Origin: Rhodobacteraceae bacterium UBA6273
GTDB lineage: Bacteria; Pseudomonadota; Alphaproteobacteria; Rhodobacterales; Rhodobacteraceae
Length of the DNA: 22,778 nucleotides
Direction: 5' to 3'
NCBI GenBank assembly: GCA_002440625.1
Contig: DJUV01000194.1
Coordinates: 1 to 22,778 of the forward strand
Shown: in pieces, positions 6,749 through 14,061 of the stretch
Layout of the letters: every line of letters starts with the position of its first letter
How positions within the stretch are numbered: the first letter of the stretch is position 1
Translations under genes and position numbers: made by a program
Notes under the pieces: generated by a model
Told to the model about the DNA's origin: nothing
Seen by the model: the letters and a program-made list of their open reading frames with translations, nothing else
Database searches by the model: none

Positions 6749-7594
6749 ATGTCGCATCCGCCTGACCTTACCGACCGCCGCACCCTTCTTGTCCGCCGCG
6801 CCCGCGCCCTGCGGCAGGGCGCCGAACTGTTCCTGCACGAGGAAGTCGCCGACGAGATCGAGGAAAGGCTGAGCGAGGTTAACAAGTCCTTTACGGCGCC
6901 TGCCGTGGTGACGGCTTTTCCCGATCTGTGGCGGAACCGGCTGCCGGATGCCCGCATCGTCGCCGATGACGAGGTGCTGGACCTTGCCGAGGGCGGGCAT
7001 GACCTCGTCATTCATGCGCTGGCACTCCACTGGGCCAACGACCCCGTCGGGCAGCTGGTGCAGGCGCGCCGGGCGCTGAAGCCTGACGGGCTTTTCATCG
7101 CCGCCCTTTTCGGCGGGCGGACGCTGCATGAGCTGCGGACTGTCCTTGCCGAAACCGAAAGCCGCCTGACCGGGGGGCTGTCGCCACGAGTGCTGCCGAT
7201 GGGGGAGATTCGCGACCTTGGCGCGCTGTTGCAACGCGCGGGATTTGCCCTTCCCGTGGCCGACAGCTTCGCCAAGACCGTGACCTACCGCAGCGCCTTT
7301 CATCTGATCGCCGACCTGAGGGCGATGGGCGAATCGAATGCGCTGGCCGCGCGGAGCCGCCGCCCGGTGCCGCGCCGGTTCTTCCCGGAGGCGGCAGAGC
7401 TTTATGCCGCGCATTTTCCCGCAGCCGAGGGCCACATCGCTGCGACCTTCGACATCTGCTTCCTGACCGGCTGGGCGCCGCATGAGAGCCAGCAGAAGCC
7501 GCTGCGCCCCGGTTCGGCGGTGGCACGGCTTGCCGAGGCGCTTGGAACGGTAGAACGCCCCGCCGGGCCGGTCCGTGACAGCGGCACCGATTGA
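6749..7594 (+). CDS. NDUFAF5/BioC-like methyltransferase-fold protein
   Basis: The 281-residue protein resembles the NDUFAF5/BioC-like branch of class I SAM methyltransferases. It has an N-terminal helical region (residues 1-45), LALHWANDPVGQLVQARRAL at about 91-110, KPDGLFIAALFGGRTLHELR at about 111-130, and the C-terminal GWAPHESQQKPLRPGSA signature. The SAM-binding motif I, normally LDLGxGxG, should fall near residues 49-57, but the sequence there is FTAPAVVTAF with no glycine loop. Cofactor binding is therefore doubtful or altered. The mitochondrial relative NDUFAF5 assists complex I assembly by hydroxylating an arginine; whether that role holds here is unknown. ATG 6749 is the first sensible start, since upstream sequence lies in comF. 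hemH follows 49 bp downstream. Confidence 0.8.
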   Translation: MSHPPDLTDRRTLLVRRARALRQGAELFLHEEVADEIEERLSEVNKSFTAPAVVTAFPDLWRNRLPDARIVADDEVLDLAEGGHDLVIHALALHWANDPVGQLVQARRALKPDGLFIAALFGGRTLHELRTVLAETESRLTGGLSPRVLPMGEIRDLGALLQRAGFALPVADSFAKTVTYRSAFHLIADLRAMGESNALAARSRRPVPRRFFPEAAELYAAHFPAAEGHIAATFDICFLTGWAPHESQQKPLRPGSAVARLAEALGTVERPAGPVRDSGTD

Positions 7595-7618
7595 CCGCAG
7601 CGGATTAACGGCTATGTC
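7591..7618 (+). promoter_or_regulatory. Candidate sigma70-type promoter for hemH
   Basis: TTGACC at 7591-7596 and TATGTC at 7613-7618 are separated by 16 bases, close to housekeeping spacing, and lie just upstream of hemH. GGAGG at 7635-7639 is a strong ribosome binding site five bases before the ATG. Readthrough from the upstream gene is also possible. I saw no clear iron-responsive operator. Confidence 0.3.
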
Positions 7619-7643
7619 AGAATGACTCTAAACCGGAGGCATC

Positions 7644-8708
7644 ATGACCGCCCTGACCGCCCGACCCGGCACCGGCCGCCTGAGCCATGCCCCCGCCGCC
7701 CACCCGCCGGTCAAGGCGGCGCGGATCGGCGTCTTGGTGGCGAACCTCGGCACACCCGACGGCTACGGCTACTGGCCGATGCGGCGCTATCTGAGCGAGT
7801 TCCTGTCGGACAAGCGGGTGATCGACTACCCGTCGTGGAAGTGGCAGCCGCTTTTGCAGCTTGTCATCCTGTCGAAGCGGCCGTTCACCTCGGGGGCGAA
7901 CTACCGGAAGATCTGGAATCATGCGGCAGGTGAAAGCCCGCTGATGACCATCACCAAGGCGCAGGTGGAAAAGCTGCGCGCCAGCCTTGCTGCACGCTAC
8001 GGCGACAGCGTCATGGTCGAGTTCTGCATGCGCTACGGCAGCCCGTCGACGAAGGACGTGGTGCGCGGAATGGTCGCAGCGGGATGCGAGCGGATTCTGT
8101 TCCTGCCGCTCTATCCGCAATACGCGGGTGCGACCTCAGCCACCGCCAATGATGAATTCTTCCGCGCCCTGATGACCGAAAAACGCCAGCCGGCGATTCG
8201 TACCGTGGGTGAATACTACGACCATCCGCTCTATGTCGGCGCGCTGGCGCAGTCGGTTGAGCGGGCCTATGCCAACCTCGATCACCGGCCGGATGTGCTG
8301 GTCGCGTCCTACCACGGGATGCCGAAACGCTACCTGATGGAGGGCGATCCCTACCATTGCCAGTGCCAGAAAACCTCTCGCCTTCTGCGTGAGGCGTTGG
8401 GCTGGGATCAGGGCGCGATCGACACCACATTCCAGTCGGTCTTCGGGCCGGAAGAGTGGCTGAGGCCCTATACGGTCCAGCATGTGGCAGAGCTTGCGAA
8501 GGCTGGAAAACGCCGTATCGCGGTGATTTCGCCTGCCTTTTCAGCCGATTGCATCGAGACGCTGGAGGAGATCCAGGGCGAGATCGCCGAGGCCTTCCAT
8601 CACGCGGGCGGCGAGCGGTTCACCTATATCCCCTGCCTCAACGACGATGACGCGCATATCGCGGCGCTGTCGGAAATCGTCGCCGCCAATCTGGCCGGCT
8701 GGGTCTAA
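7644..8708 (+). CDS. hemH: Ferrochelatase
   Basis: Ferrochelatase inserts Fe2+ into protoporphyrin IX, the last step of haem synthesis, at the inner face of the cytoplasmic membrane. The product is 354 residues. LVANLGTPDG opens the first domain, SYHGMPKRY carries the catalytic His224, and ISPAFSADCIETLEEI carries Glu305; the 81-residue His-Glu spacing equals that in well-studied ferrochelatases. YHCQCQKTS follows the catalytic His in the usual place. The N-terminus has about 25 extra residues before the conserved core, common in alphaproteobacterial versions. The start ATG has a strong GGAGG upstream. A hairpin terminator begins 22 bp after the stop. Confidence 0.97.
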   Translation: MTALTARPGTGRLSHAPAAHPPVKAARIGVLVANLGTPDGYGYWPMRRYLSEFLSDKRVIDYPSWKWQPLLQLVILSKRPFTSGANYRKIWNHAAGESPLMTITKAQVEKLRASLAARYGDSVMVEFCMRYGSPSTKDVVRGMVAAGCERILFLPLYPQYAGATSATANDEFFRALMTEKRQPAIRTVGEYYDHPLYVGALAQSVERAYANLDHRPDVLVASYHGMPKRYLMEGDPYHCQCQKTSRLLREALGWDQGAIDTTFQSVFGPEEWLRPYTVQHVAELAKAGKRRIAVISPAFSADCIETLEEIQGEIAEAFHHAGGERFTYIPCLNDDDAHIAALSEIVAANLAGWV

Positions 8709-8730
8709 CTATCTGAAAAACGGGCAAAAA

Positions 8731-8760
8731 GAAAAGGCGGTGGTTTCCCACCGCCTTTTC
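8731..8760. terminator. Bidirectional intrinsic terminator between hemH and the small exported protein gene
   Basis: A perfect 13-bp stem (8731-8743 pairing with 8748-8760) encloses a four-base TTTC loop. The stem has a GC core (GGCGGTGG) flanked by AAAA and TTTT. On the minus strand the stem is followed by CTTTTTG, giving a good U-tract for the small protein gene, while the plus strand has TTTTC at the stem base for hemH. Both convergent genes can use it. Confidence 0.9.
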
Positions 8761-8778
8761 AGAATCGACTGCCTGCGA

Positions 8779-8958
8779 TTAGTTGCTGGCGACAGCAGCA
8801 GCAACAACCAGCAGAAGCAGAAGCGGAACGAGGATGCCGCCCGACGTGGACGACTTTTCAACGACCACTTCCGGCTCCATCACGGGTTCAGCCATGCCAC
8901 CGGCGAAAGCGGTGGAAGCGGCGAGCGAAACAGCGGCAGCAAGCGCGAGCTTTTTCAT
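8779..8958 (-). CDS. Small exported protein with C-terminal membrane span, function unknown
   Basis: This 59-residue frame is not a recognised family. It begins MKKLALAAAVSLAASTAFA, a textbook Sec signal peptide with a likely cleavage after residue 19. A short acidic, glycine-containing middle (PVMEPEVVVEKSSTSGG) follows, then a hydrophobic segment of about 17 residues (ILVPLLLLLVVAAAVAS) and a terminal Asn. The mature product would be a tiny periplasm-facing, single-span membrane peptide. GGAGAA lies seven bases before the ATG. A strong hairpin terminator follows the stop, and start, stop and codon use look normal, so I regard it as real. It is convergent to hemH; any link with haem metabolism is speculation. 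Confidence 0.85.
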   Translation of the reverse strand: MKKLALAAAVSLAASTAFAGGMAEPVMEPEVVVEKSSTSGGILVPLLLLLVVAAAVASN

Positions 8959-9034
8959 TTTTCAATTCTCCAGTTACGCACCGGCACAGTTTGATTGAGG
9001 AACGCCAGCGCATCCATCTTCACCTCGTAGAGAT

Positions 9035-9063
9035 GAGTAACGCACATGATTTGGCATTTGCAA
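9035..9063 (-). promoter_or_regulatory. Weak promoter candidate for the small exported protein
   Basis: Read on the minus strand, TTGCAA (9058-9063) and TTACTC (9035-9040) are separated by 17 bases. This would give a leader of roughly 70 bases before the ATG at 8958. The -10 match is poor. The 146-bp gap after the L,D-transpeptidase gene makes a separate promoter reasonable. Confidence 0.22.
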
Positions 9064-9104
9064 CTGGCTAGTTGGGCGGAAAATCAAAGGTTTCGATGGT
9101 GTCG

Positions 9105-9716
9105 TCAAATAAGCAACACTTGCGTGCCGACCTTTGCAACCGAGTACAGTTCCATGATCTGCTCGTTGTACAAACCGATGCAACCATTGGACGACCTGCG
9201 CCCGATCTTGCGCGTGTCCTGGGTTCCGTGGATGCGATAGTACTGCCAGGAAAGATAGAGCGCGCGCACACCAAGCGGGTTGGTCGGGTCACCGCCCGGC
9301 ACGAACTCCGGCCATTCGGGATTGCGCTTGCGCATCTCGGGCGTCGGACGCCATGGCGGGTTCTCGACCTTCTTGACGACTTCGGTGCGTCCCTTGCGGG
9401 TCAGATCCTCGGTCAATGGCACGCTGGTAGGATAGAGCTTGTAGGTCGTGCCGTCCTCCGACCAGTAGTGCAGCGCACGTGACGTGATGTCGACCAGTAT
9501 GGCGCCGTTCCTGAGGTCGGCGAAATAGGGTTGCCATTGCAGCGAGCGGAAGCTGGAGATGTTCCTCCGCATGCTGGAGCTGAGATCGCTTTCCATCTCG
9601 GTCGTGCCGGCGGGCGCCGTCTGGGCCAGCGCGGGCATGGCAAGGGTCGCGGCCATCGCTGCCGTGGTTCCGATCAGCGCGCGGCGGCTGATCTTGAAGT
9701 TGTCAGAATTGGTCAT
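9105..9716 (-). CDS. L,D-transpeptidase (YkuD domain) with Tat-type signal
   Basis: L,D-transpeptidases form 3-3 crosslinks in peptidoglycan or attach proteins to it. The 203-residue product opens with a twin-arginine signal: SRRALIG at residues 10-16, a hydrophobic core and likely cleavage after ALA (about residue 31). The YkuD catalytic block is HGTQDTRKIGRRSSNGCIG, with His163 and nucleophile Cys179. The usual Arg after GCI is Gly here (GCIG). AILVDITSRALHYW marks the start of the domain at about residue 72. GAGG directly abuts the ATG, an unusually short ribosome-binding spacing. It diverges from the CAP lipoprotein gene, and a second, unlike L,D-transpeptidase lies 0.7 kb beyond. Confidence 0.92.
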   Translation of the reverse strand: MTNSDNFKISRRALIGTTAAMAATLAMPALAQTAPAGTTEMESDLSSSMRRNISSFRSLQWQPYFADLRNGAILVDITSRALHYWSEDGTTYKLYPTSVPLTEDLTRKGRTEVVKKVENPPWRPTPEMRKRNPEWPEFVPGGDPTNPLGVRALYLSWQYYRIHGTQDTRKIGRRSSNGCIGLYNEQIMELYSVAKVGTQVLLI

Positions 9717-9838
9717 CCTCGGTCACCATATCCGCCGCCCCGGTGGGCCGGCCTGTTTCTGCGCGGCAGACTACGCCAGCGCGGCCCAACGCTCAACTCA
9801 CGGTCCTGTCACAAACCGCCGCCCGGCCAAGAACGGGT

Positions 9839-9867
9839 TTGAACACCGAACGGCGAAACTGTAAAGG
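9839..9867 (+). promoter_or_regulatory. Promoter candidate for the CAP lipoprotein gene
   Basis: TTGAAC (9839-9844) and TAAAGG (9862-9867) are 17 bases apart and end about 32 bases before the ATG at 9900. The -35 is good and the -10 only fair. They lie in the 183-bp divergent gap at 9717-9899, the longest non-coding stretch in the window; nothing else distinctive is visible there. Confidence 0.3.
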
Positions 9868-9899
9868 ACGGCCCTGCAATATCCCGAGGGGCCTCATCC

Positions 9900-10409
9900 A
9901 TGTTTCGCAATCCCGCTCTGATTCTCGTTGCGGCTCTGGCACTTGCCGGGTGCGTCGGCCAGGCGCCCCAACTTGCGGCGGACGGCCGGCCCCTGCCCAA
10001 GATCTACGAGATCAGGAAGGGCGACGAAGGCCGCGTGACCTACTCGCTGATTGATTCGGTCAATGCACTGCGCAGTGCCGCGAATGCGCAGCCCTTGGCC
10101 CCGAACCCGCTTCTGACCGCGGCCGCCGCGACCCATTCGCGCGACATGGCGGTGCAGAACCGGCCCTGGCACTTCGGTTCCGACGGGTCATCCCCGATCG
10201 AGCGGGTGCGGCGGACCGGCTATCAGGGCCGGATGCTTGGCGAGAACATCTCCGAGACCTACGAGAACGAGGTTGAGACTCTGTCAGCCTGGATGGGGTC
10301 GCCCGATACGCGATCGGTAATTCTCGATCCGCTGGCGCGCGACATCGGCTTTTCCTGGTATCAGGAACCGGGCGGCAAGATCTGGTGGACGCTGGTGACG
10401 GGCGGCTGA
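9900..10409 (+). CDS. CAP (SCP/PR1-like) domain lipoprotein
   Basis: The 169-residue product starts with a lipoprotein signal peptide whose lipobox LALAGC places the lipidated Cys at residue 18. The mature part resembles the CAP/SCP fold: a helix with SLIDSVNALRSAANAQPL, then PNPLLTAAAATHSRDMA with the conserved His, and LGENI, all features of bacterial SCP-like extracellular proteins. The function of bacterial CAP proteins is mostly unknown; some are tied to the cell wall. It sits between two L,D-transpeptidase genes, pointing the opposite way to both, which supports an envelope role. GAGGGG upstream is a fair ribosome binding site. Confidence 0.85.
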   Translation: MFRNPALILVAALALAGCVGQAPQLAADGRPLPKIYEIRKGDEGRVTYSLIDSVNALRSAANAQPLAPNPLLTAAAATHSRDMAVQNRPWHFGSDGSSPIERVRRTGYQGRMLGENISETYENEVETLSAWMGSPDTRSVILDPLARDIGFSWYQEPGGKIWWTLVTGG

Positions 10410-10444
10410 TTGGCGAACGGCTTACGCCGCGCCCGCTTCAGGGA

Positions 10445-10936
10445 TCACGGCGTAATCAGGATGGGCGTACCCAGCCGGACCATGGAGTAGATTTCTTCGA
10501 TCTCGCGGTCCTTCACGGCAATGCAGCCGGCGGTCCAGTCCGCGCCGCCGCGTTTCTTGCCTGTGGTCCCATGGATGAAAATATCGCCGCCCGGTTCTTT
10601 GCCGAGCGCCTTGGCTTCAGCACGATCCTGGTCATTCGGGTAGGAGATCCCGACCGACAGATAATAGGCGCTGTTCGGATTGCGCCGGTCAATGTAGTAG
10701 AGACCCTCGGGCGTCTTGCCGTCACCCTCGACCTTCTTGTCGCCGGTCGGGCTGTTGCCGAGCCCGATCTTGTAGGTTTTGAGCGCAGTGCTGCCATTCA
10801 GAAGGTACAGCCGTCGATCAGCCTTGTTGATCAGAACCCGTGTCACCGCAGGTCCGTTGTAGCTTCTGAATTTTGAGCCGCATGCAGATAGCAGGCTCAC
10901 TGCCGCCGTCGCGAGAAAAGTCCGCCTGCCCCACAT
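10445..10936 (-). CDS. L,D-transpeptidase (YkuD domain) lipoprotein
   Basis: The 163-residue product has a lipoprotein signal (MWGRRTFLATAAVSLLSACG, lipidated Cys19), preceded by two arginines that could also suggest Tat export. The YkuD domain fills the rest: VTRVLINKADRRLYLL at about 31-46, GDGKTPEGLYYI, which is typical of the ErfK/YkuD core, and the catalytic block with His122 (IHGT) and Cys138 (TAGCIAV). The residue after GCI is Ala rather than Arg. It differs strongly from the Tat-type enzyme nearby, so the two are not a recent duplication. It is convergent to the CAP gene with 35 bp between stop codons, and 81 bp separate its start from the rlmD-like gene upstream. Confidence 0.92.
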   Translation of the reverse strand: MWGRRTFLATAAVSLLSACGSKFRSYNGPAVTRVLINKADRRLYLLNGSTALKTYKIGLGNSPTGDKKVEGDGKTPEGLYYIDRRNPNSAYYLSVGISYPNDQDRAEAKALGKEPGGDIFIHGTTGKKRGGADWTAGCIAVKDREIEEIYSMVRLGTPILITP

Positions 10937-11017
10937 GGTCCCGTCCGCCTGTTATCGTTGCGAGCCTTGTACACGGATCACGCGGGCGGCGAAAGTAGGC
11001 GGCTTTCCGCTTGATGC

Positions 11018-12232
11018 CTAACGGCTGAGCCGGGCGGACAATTCCACGTGAGGCGACCAGCGGAACTGGTCGACGACCTCGATCCAGTCGATGCTGAACC
11101 CCGCATTGCACAGCAGCCGGGCATCCCGCGCGAAAGTCACCGGATTGCAGGAGACCGCCGCGACAACCGGCACCCGCGATGCGGCGATCTGGGCCGTCTG
11201 CGCCTCGGCCCCGGCGCGGGGCGGGTCGATGACGACGGCGCCGAAGCGGTTCAGCTCATCGGGCAGAAGCGGCCGGCGGAAGAGGTCGCGCGCCTCGGTG
11301 GTGACGCGGTGCAGCCCTTCAGCGCCGCGCCAGCCGGCGTCCAATGCGGCAACCATTGCGGCTTCGCCCTCGACGGCGTGAACCTCGGCCCGTTCGGCGA
11401 GCGGCAGGGCGAAGGTGCCGCAGCCGGCGAAAAGATCGGCCACCGGGCCGGCCTTGCCGACGGCTTCGGTGACGGCGGCGACAAGGGCTGCCTCCCCTTG
11501 GGCGGTGGCCTGAAGGAAGGCGCCGGCGGGGGGCACGACATCGGCCCGGCCAAAGCGCCGCGCCGGCGGGCGGGCCATGGCGATGACCTCGCCGTCCCAG
11601 CTCAGGCGCGCGAGATCGGCCTCGCCAGCGATGCGCGCGAGTTCGGCGAAAAGTGCCGGCTCCACCGGCTTGCCGTTCCGCACCGCGAGGTCGATCCCGC
11701 GATCCGTCAGCGTGGCGGCGAGCGCCAGTTCCGCCGAGCGCGACCCACCCGCGACCGTGATCGCCTCGAGCATCGGCAAAAGCGCTGTCAGGCGCGGGTC
11801 GAGGATCTGGCAGTCGGGGATTTCGGTGATGGTGCCGGAGCGGCGGCCATGAAAGCCGACGATGGCGCCCGCCTTGGTGCGCCTGCCGGAGAAGGTCGCC
11901 CGCCGCCGCGACCGGGGCGGCGAGGTCAGGATCGGGCGGAACGGCGCCTCGAGCCCCTGCGCGGTGAGCGCCTGCCGCACCACATCGGTCTTCCACCCGG
12001 CGACGAAGCCGTCCGAAGCGTGCATCAGCGCGCAGCCGCCGCAGGCGCGATAGTGCCGGCAGGGCGCCTTCACCCGGTCGGGCGAGGGCGCGACGATCTT
12101 CGGATCGACCATCCGCTCACCGTCAAGCGCGCCCTCCACAACCTCGCCCGGCAGCGCCATCGGCACGAAGACCGGGCCGGGGGCGATGCCGTCGCCGAGA
12201 TGCCCGAGGCGGGCAATGGTCAGCGTGGTCAT
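11018..12232 (-). CDS. RNA m5U methyltransferase, RlmD/TrmA family
   Basis: The 404-residue protein belongs to the SAM-dependent uracil-C5 RNA methyltransferases (RlmD/RlmC/TrmA group). The N-terminal part (about 1-50) is TRAM-like. Cysteines 58, 64, 67 and 141 match the spacing of the [4Fe-4S] site of RlmD (Cys81, 87, 90, 162 in E. coli). ADLFAGCGTFALPLA is the SAM motif. SCNPVTFARD gives the nucleophile Cys362, and Glu397 is the base, with the same 35-residue spacing as in the E. coli enzyme. 23S rRNA is the likely substrate, but the exact position cannot be assigned. Its ATG overlaps the stop of the upstream ABC gene by four bases. Confidence 0.9.
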   Translation of the reverse strand: MTTLTIARLGHLGDGIAPGPVFVPMALPGEVVEGALDGERMVDPKIVAPSPDRVKAPCRHYRACGGCALMHASDGFVAGWKTDVVRQALTAQGLEAPFRPILTSPPRSRRRATFSGRRTKAGAIVGFHGRRSGTITEIPDCQILDPRLTALLPMLEAITVAGGSRSAELALAATLTDRGIDLAVRNGKPVEPALFAELARIAGEADLARLSWDGEVIAMARPPARRFGRADVVPPAGAFLQATAQGEAALVAAVTEAVGKAGPVADLFAGCGTFALPLAERAEVHAVEGEAAMVAALDAGWRGAEGLHRVTTEARDLFRRPLLPDELNRFGAVVIDPPRAGAEAQTAQIAASRVPVVAAVSCNPVTFARDARLLCNAGFSIDWIEVVDQFRWSPHVELSARLSR

Positions 12233-14061
12233 TCCGCTGCCTCGTCGAGACCGATGAAGCCGCCCGACTGGCGGTTCCAGTAGCGCGCGTAAAGCCCGCC
12301 CGCCGCCAGAAGCTGGGCATGGGTCCCGTCCTCGACGATGCGGCCATGGTCCATCACGACGATACGGTCCATCTCGGCGATGGTCGAAAGCCTATGCGCG
12401 ATGGCCAGAACGGTCTTGCCCTGCATCACCCGGTGAAGGGCGCCTTGCACCTGCGCCTCGACCTCGCTGTCCAGCGCACTCGTCGCTTCATCCAGCACCA
12501 GGATCGGCGCGTCCTTCAGGAAGGCGCGGGCCAGGGCGATACGCTGGCGCTGGCCGCCGGAAAGCTTCACCCCGCGTTCGCCCAGATGCGCCTCATAGCC
12601 CTTGCGGCCCTTGAAATCCTGCAAGCCTTCGATGAACTCATCGGCTTCGGCGGCACGGGCGGCGGCAATCATATCGGCCTCTGTTGCATCTGGGCGGCCA
12701 TAGAGGATGTTGTCACGGGCGGATCGGTTGAACATCGCAGTTTCCTGCGTGACCATCGCGACCTGCCGGCGGAGGCTTTCCTGCGTCACCCCGCGCACAT
12801 CGGCGCCGTCGATGAGGACGCGGCCGCCTTCGGTGTCGTAGAGCCTGAGCAGAAGCGCCACGAGCGTCGATTTCCCCGCGCCCGAAGCGCCGACGATACC
12901 GATCTTCTGCCCCGCCGGGATATGCAGCGTCACGCCGTCAAGCCCGCCCCGGCCCCGGCCATAGGCAAAGCTCACATCGTCGAAGAGGATGTCGCCCTTG
13001 ACGCGCGGCAGCTCCACGGCCCCCGCTTCATCGGTGATCTCATGCGGCGGGGTCAGGGTGCGCATCCCGTCCTCAACCTCGCCGATTGACCCGTAGATGC
13101 TCATCAGCGTGAAGCTGACCCAGCCGGTCATCTGGGCAATGCGGATGGCAAGCGTCCCCGCCGCCGCGATGTCACCCGCCGTCGCTGCACCTTCGGACCA
13201 GAGATACAGCGCGCCGCCGATCAGGATCAGCGGCAGGACGCCGGCGATGGTCATCAGCGCGACGCGGAACCAGGCGGACAGGACACCGAAGTCCAGCGCC
13301 GTGTCGCGGAAGCCCGACATGGCGCGCAGCGCGGCCTTGTCCTCATGCTCGGCATGGGCGAAAAGCTTCACCGTCTTGATGTTGGTGATCGTGTCCACGA
13401 CCTGCCCCGTCACCATTGCACGGGCACCGGCGCGGGCGGCGGACTTGCCGCGGACCTTTGGCAAAAAGGCGCGGATCAGGGCGAGGTAGGCGACGAGCCA
13501 GACGGCCAGCGCCATCCCCATCCAGCCATTCATCGCGATGAGAAGGAAGATCGAACCGACCATCGAGGCCAGCGCGAAGGCCACGGTGTTGATCGTCTCA
13601 CTCGCCACATCGGTGACGGCGCGGGCGGCCTGCATCTGCTTTTGCGCAATGCGCCCGGCGAAGTCATTGTCGAAGAAGGTGACGGCCTGCCCGAGCGTCC
13701 AGCGGTGGAGCCGCGACAGGACGAGGGGCAGCACGTTCGGCTGCACCACAACGGCGTTCGAAGCGGCGCTGAGGCCGAATGCCAGCGGTCGGGCGACGAC
13801 GAGGAAAAGCGCGAAGCCAAGATAAAGCGGCCAGTTGTCGGCAAAGACCAGTGCCGGATCGCCGCCCTGCGCGGTATCGACGACGCGGCCAAGATACCAG
13901 GCCGTGACAACCTCCATCGCCCCGGCGATGGCCGAGAGCACGGTGGCGAGGGTCAGCGGCCCCCAGGCGCCCGAGAGGGACCAGAGGAAGAACCGCCCCA
14001 GCGACTGCGGCGGCGGCCCTTCCGCCGGGCGGAAGGCGTCGATCATGTCGCCGGCCTTCAT
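12229..14061 (-). CDS. ABC exporter half-transporter (fused membrane and ATPase domains), second of pair
   Basis: The 610-residue protein joins a six-span type I exporter membrane domain (about 20-330) to a nucleotide-binding domain (about 355-595). Walker A is GASGAGKST (391-399), the signature LSGGQ (500-504), Walker B ILVLDE (520-525) and the H-loop His556, so the ATPase looks competent. The FFDNDFAGRIAQ motif marks the first intracellular loop. The tail YWNRQSGGFIG is nearly identical to that of the upstream partner. Its start overlaps the partner's stop as ATGA, so the two are probably coupled and may form a heterodimer. Substrate is unknown; lipids, drugs or peptides are all possible for this MsbA-like class. 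Confidence 0.93.
   Translation of the reverse strand: MKAGDMIDAFRPAEGPPPQSLGRFFLWSLSGAWGPLTLATVLSAIAGAMEVVTAWYLGRVVDTAQGGDPALVFADNWPLYLGFALFLVVARPLAFGLSAASNAVVVQPNVLPLVLSRLHRWTLGQAVTFFDNDFAGRIAQKQMQAARAVTDVASETINTVAFALASMVGSIFLLIAMNGWMGMALAVWLVAYLALIRAFLPKVRGKSAARAGARAMVTGQVVDTITNIKTVKLFAHAEHEDKAALRAMSGFRDTALDFGVLSAWFRVALMTIAGVLPLILIGGALYLWSEGAATAGDIAAAGTLAIRIAQMTGWVSFTLMSIYGSIGEVEDGMRTLTPPHEITDEAGAVELPRVKGDILFDDVSFAYGRGRGGLDGVTLHIPAGQKIGIVGASGAGKSTLVALLLRLYDTEGGRVLIDGADVRGVTQESLRRQVAMVTQETAMFNRSARDNILYGRPDATEADMIAAARAAEADEFIEGLQDFKGRKGYEAHLGERGVKLSGGQRQRIALARAFLKDAPILVLDEATSALDSEVEAQVQGALHRVMQGKTVLAIAHRLSTIAEMDRIVVMDHGRIVEDGTHAQLLAAGGLYARYWNRQSGGFIGLDEAAE

Noticed and set aside
6718..7011. 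Extension of the comF frame to 7011, adding 98 residues
   Set aside because: The added part is Ser/Arg-rich, has no family resemblance and is antisense to the well-supported NDUFAF5-like gene. The ComF fold starts at MQSALQFLFPPQC.
9061..9074. Short inverted repeat CAACT-GGCT-AGTTG downstream of the Tat L,D-transpeptidase gene
   Set aside because: Five-base arms without a U-tract are expected by chance and do not support a terminator or operator call.
10991..11013. Possible hairpin between the rlmD-like gene and the lipoprotein L,D-transpeptidase gene
   Set aside because: The arms pair only with a bulge and there is no U-tract, so it is not a convincing terminator.
11048..12283. 411-codon plus-strand open frame opposite the rlmD-like gene
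   Set aside because: It is the mirror of a gene with clear Fe-S and catalytic motifs. The translation is low-complexity Gly/Arg/Asp-rich, as expected of antisense frames in GC-rich DNA.
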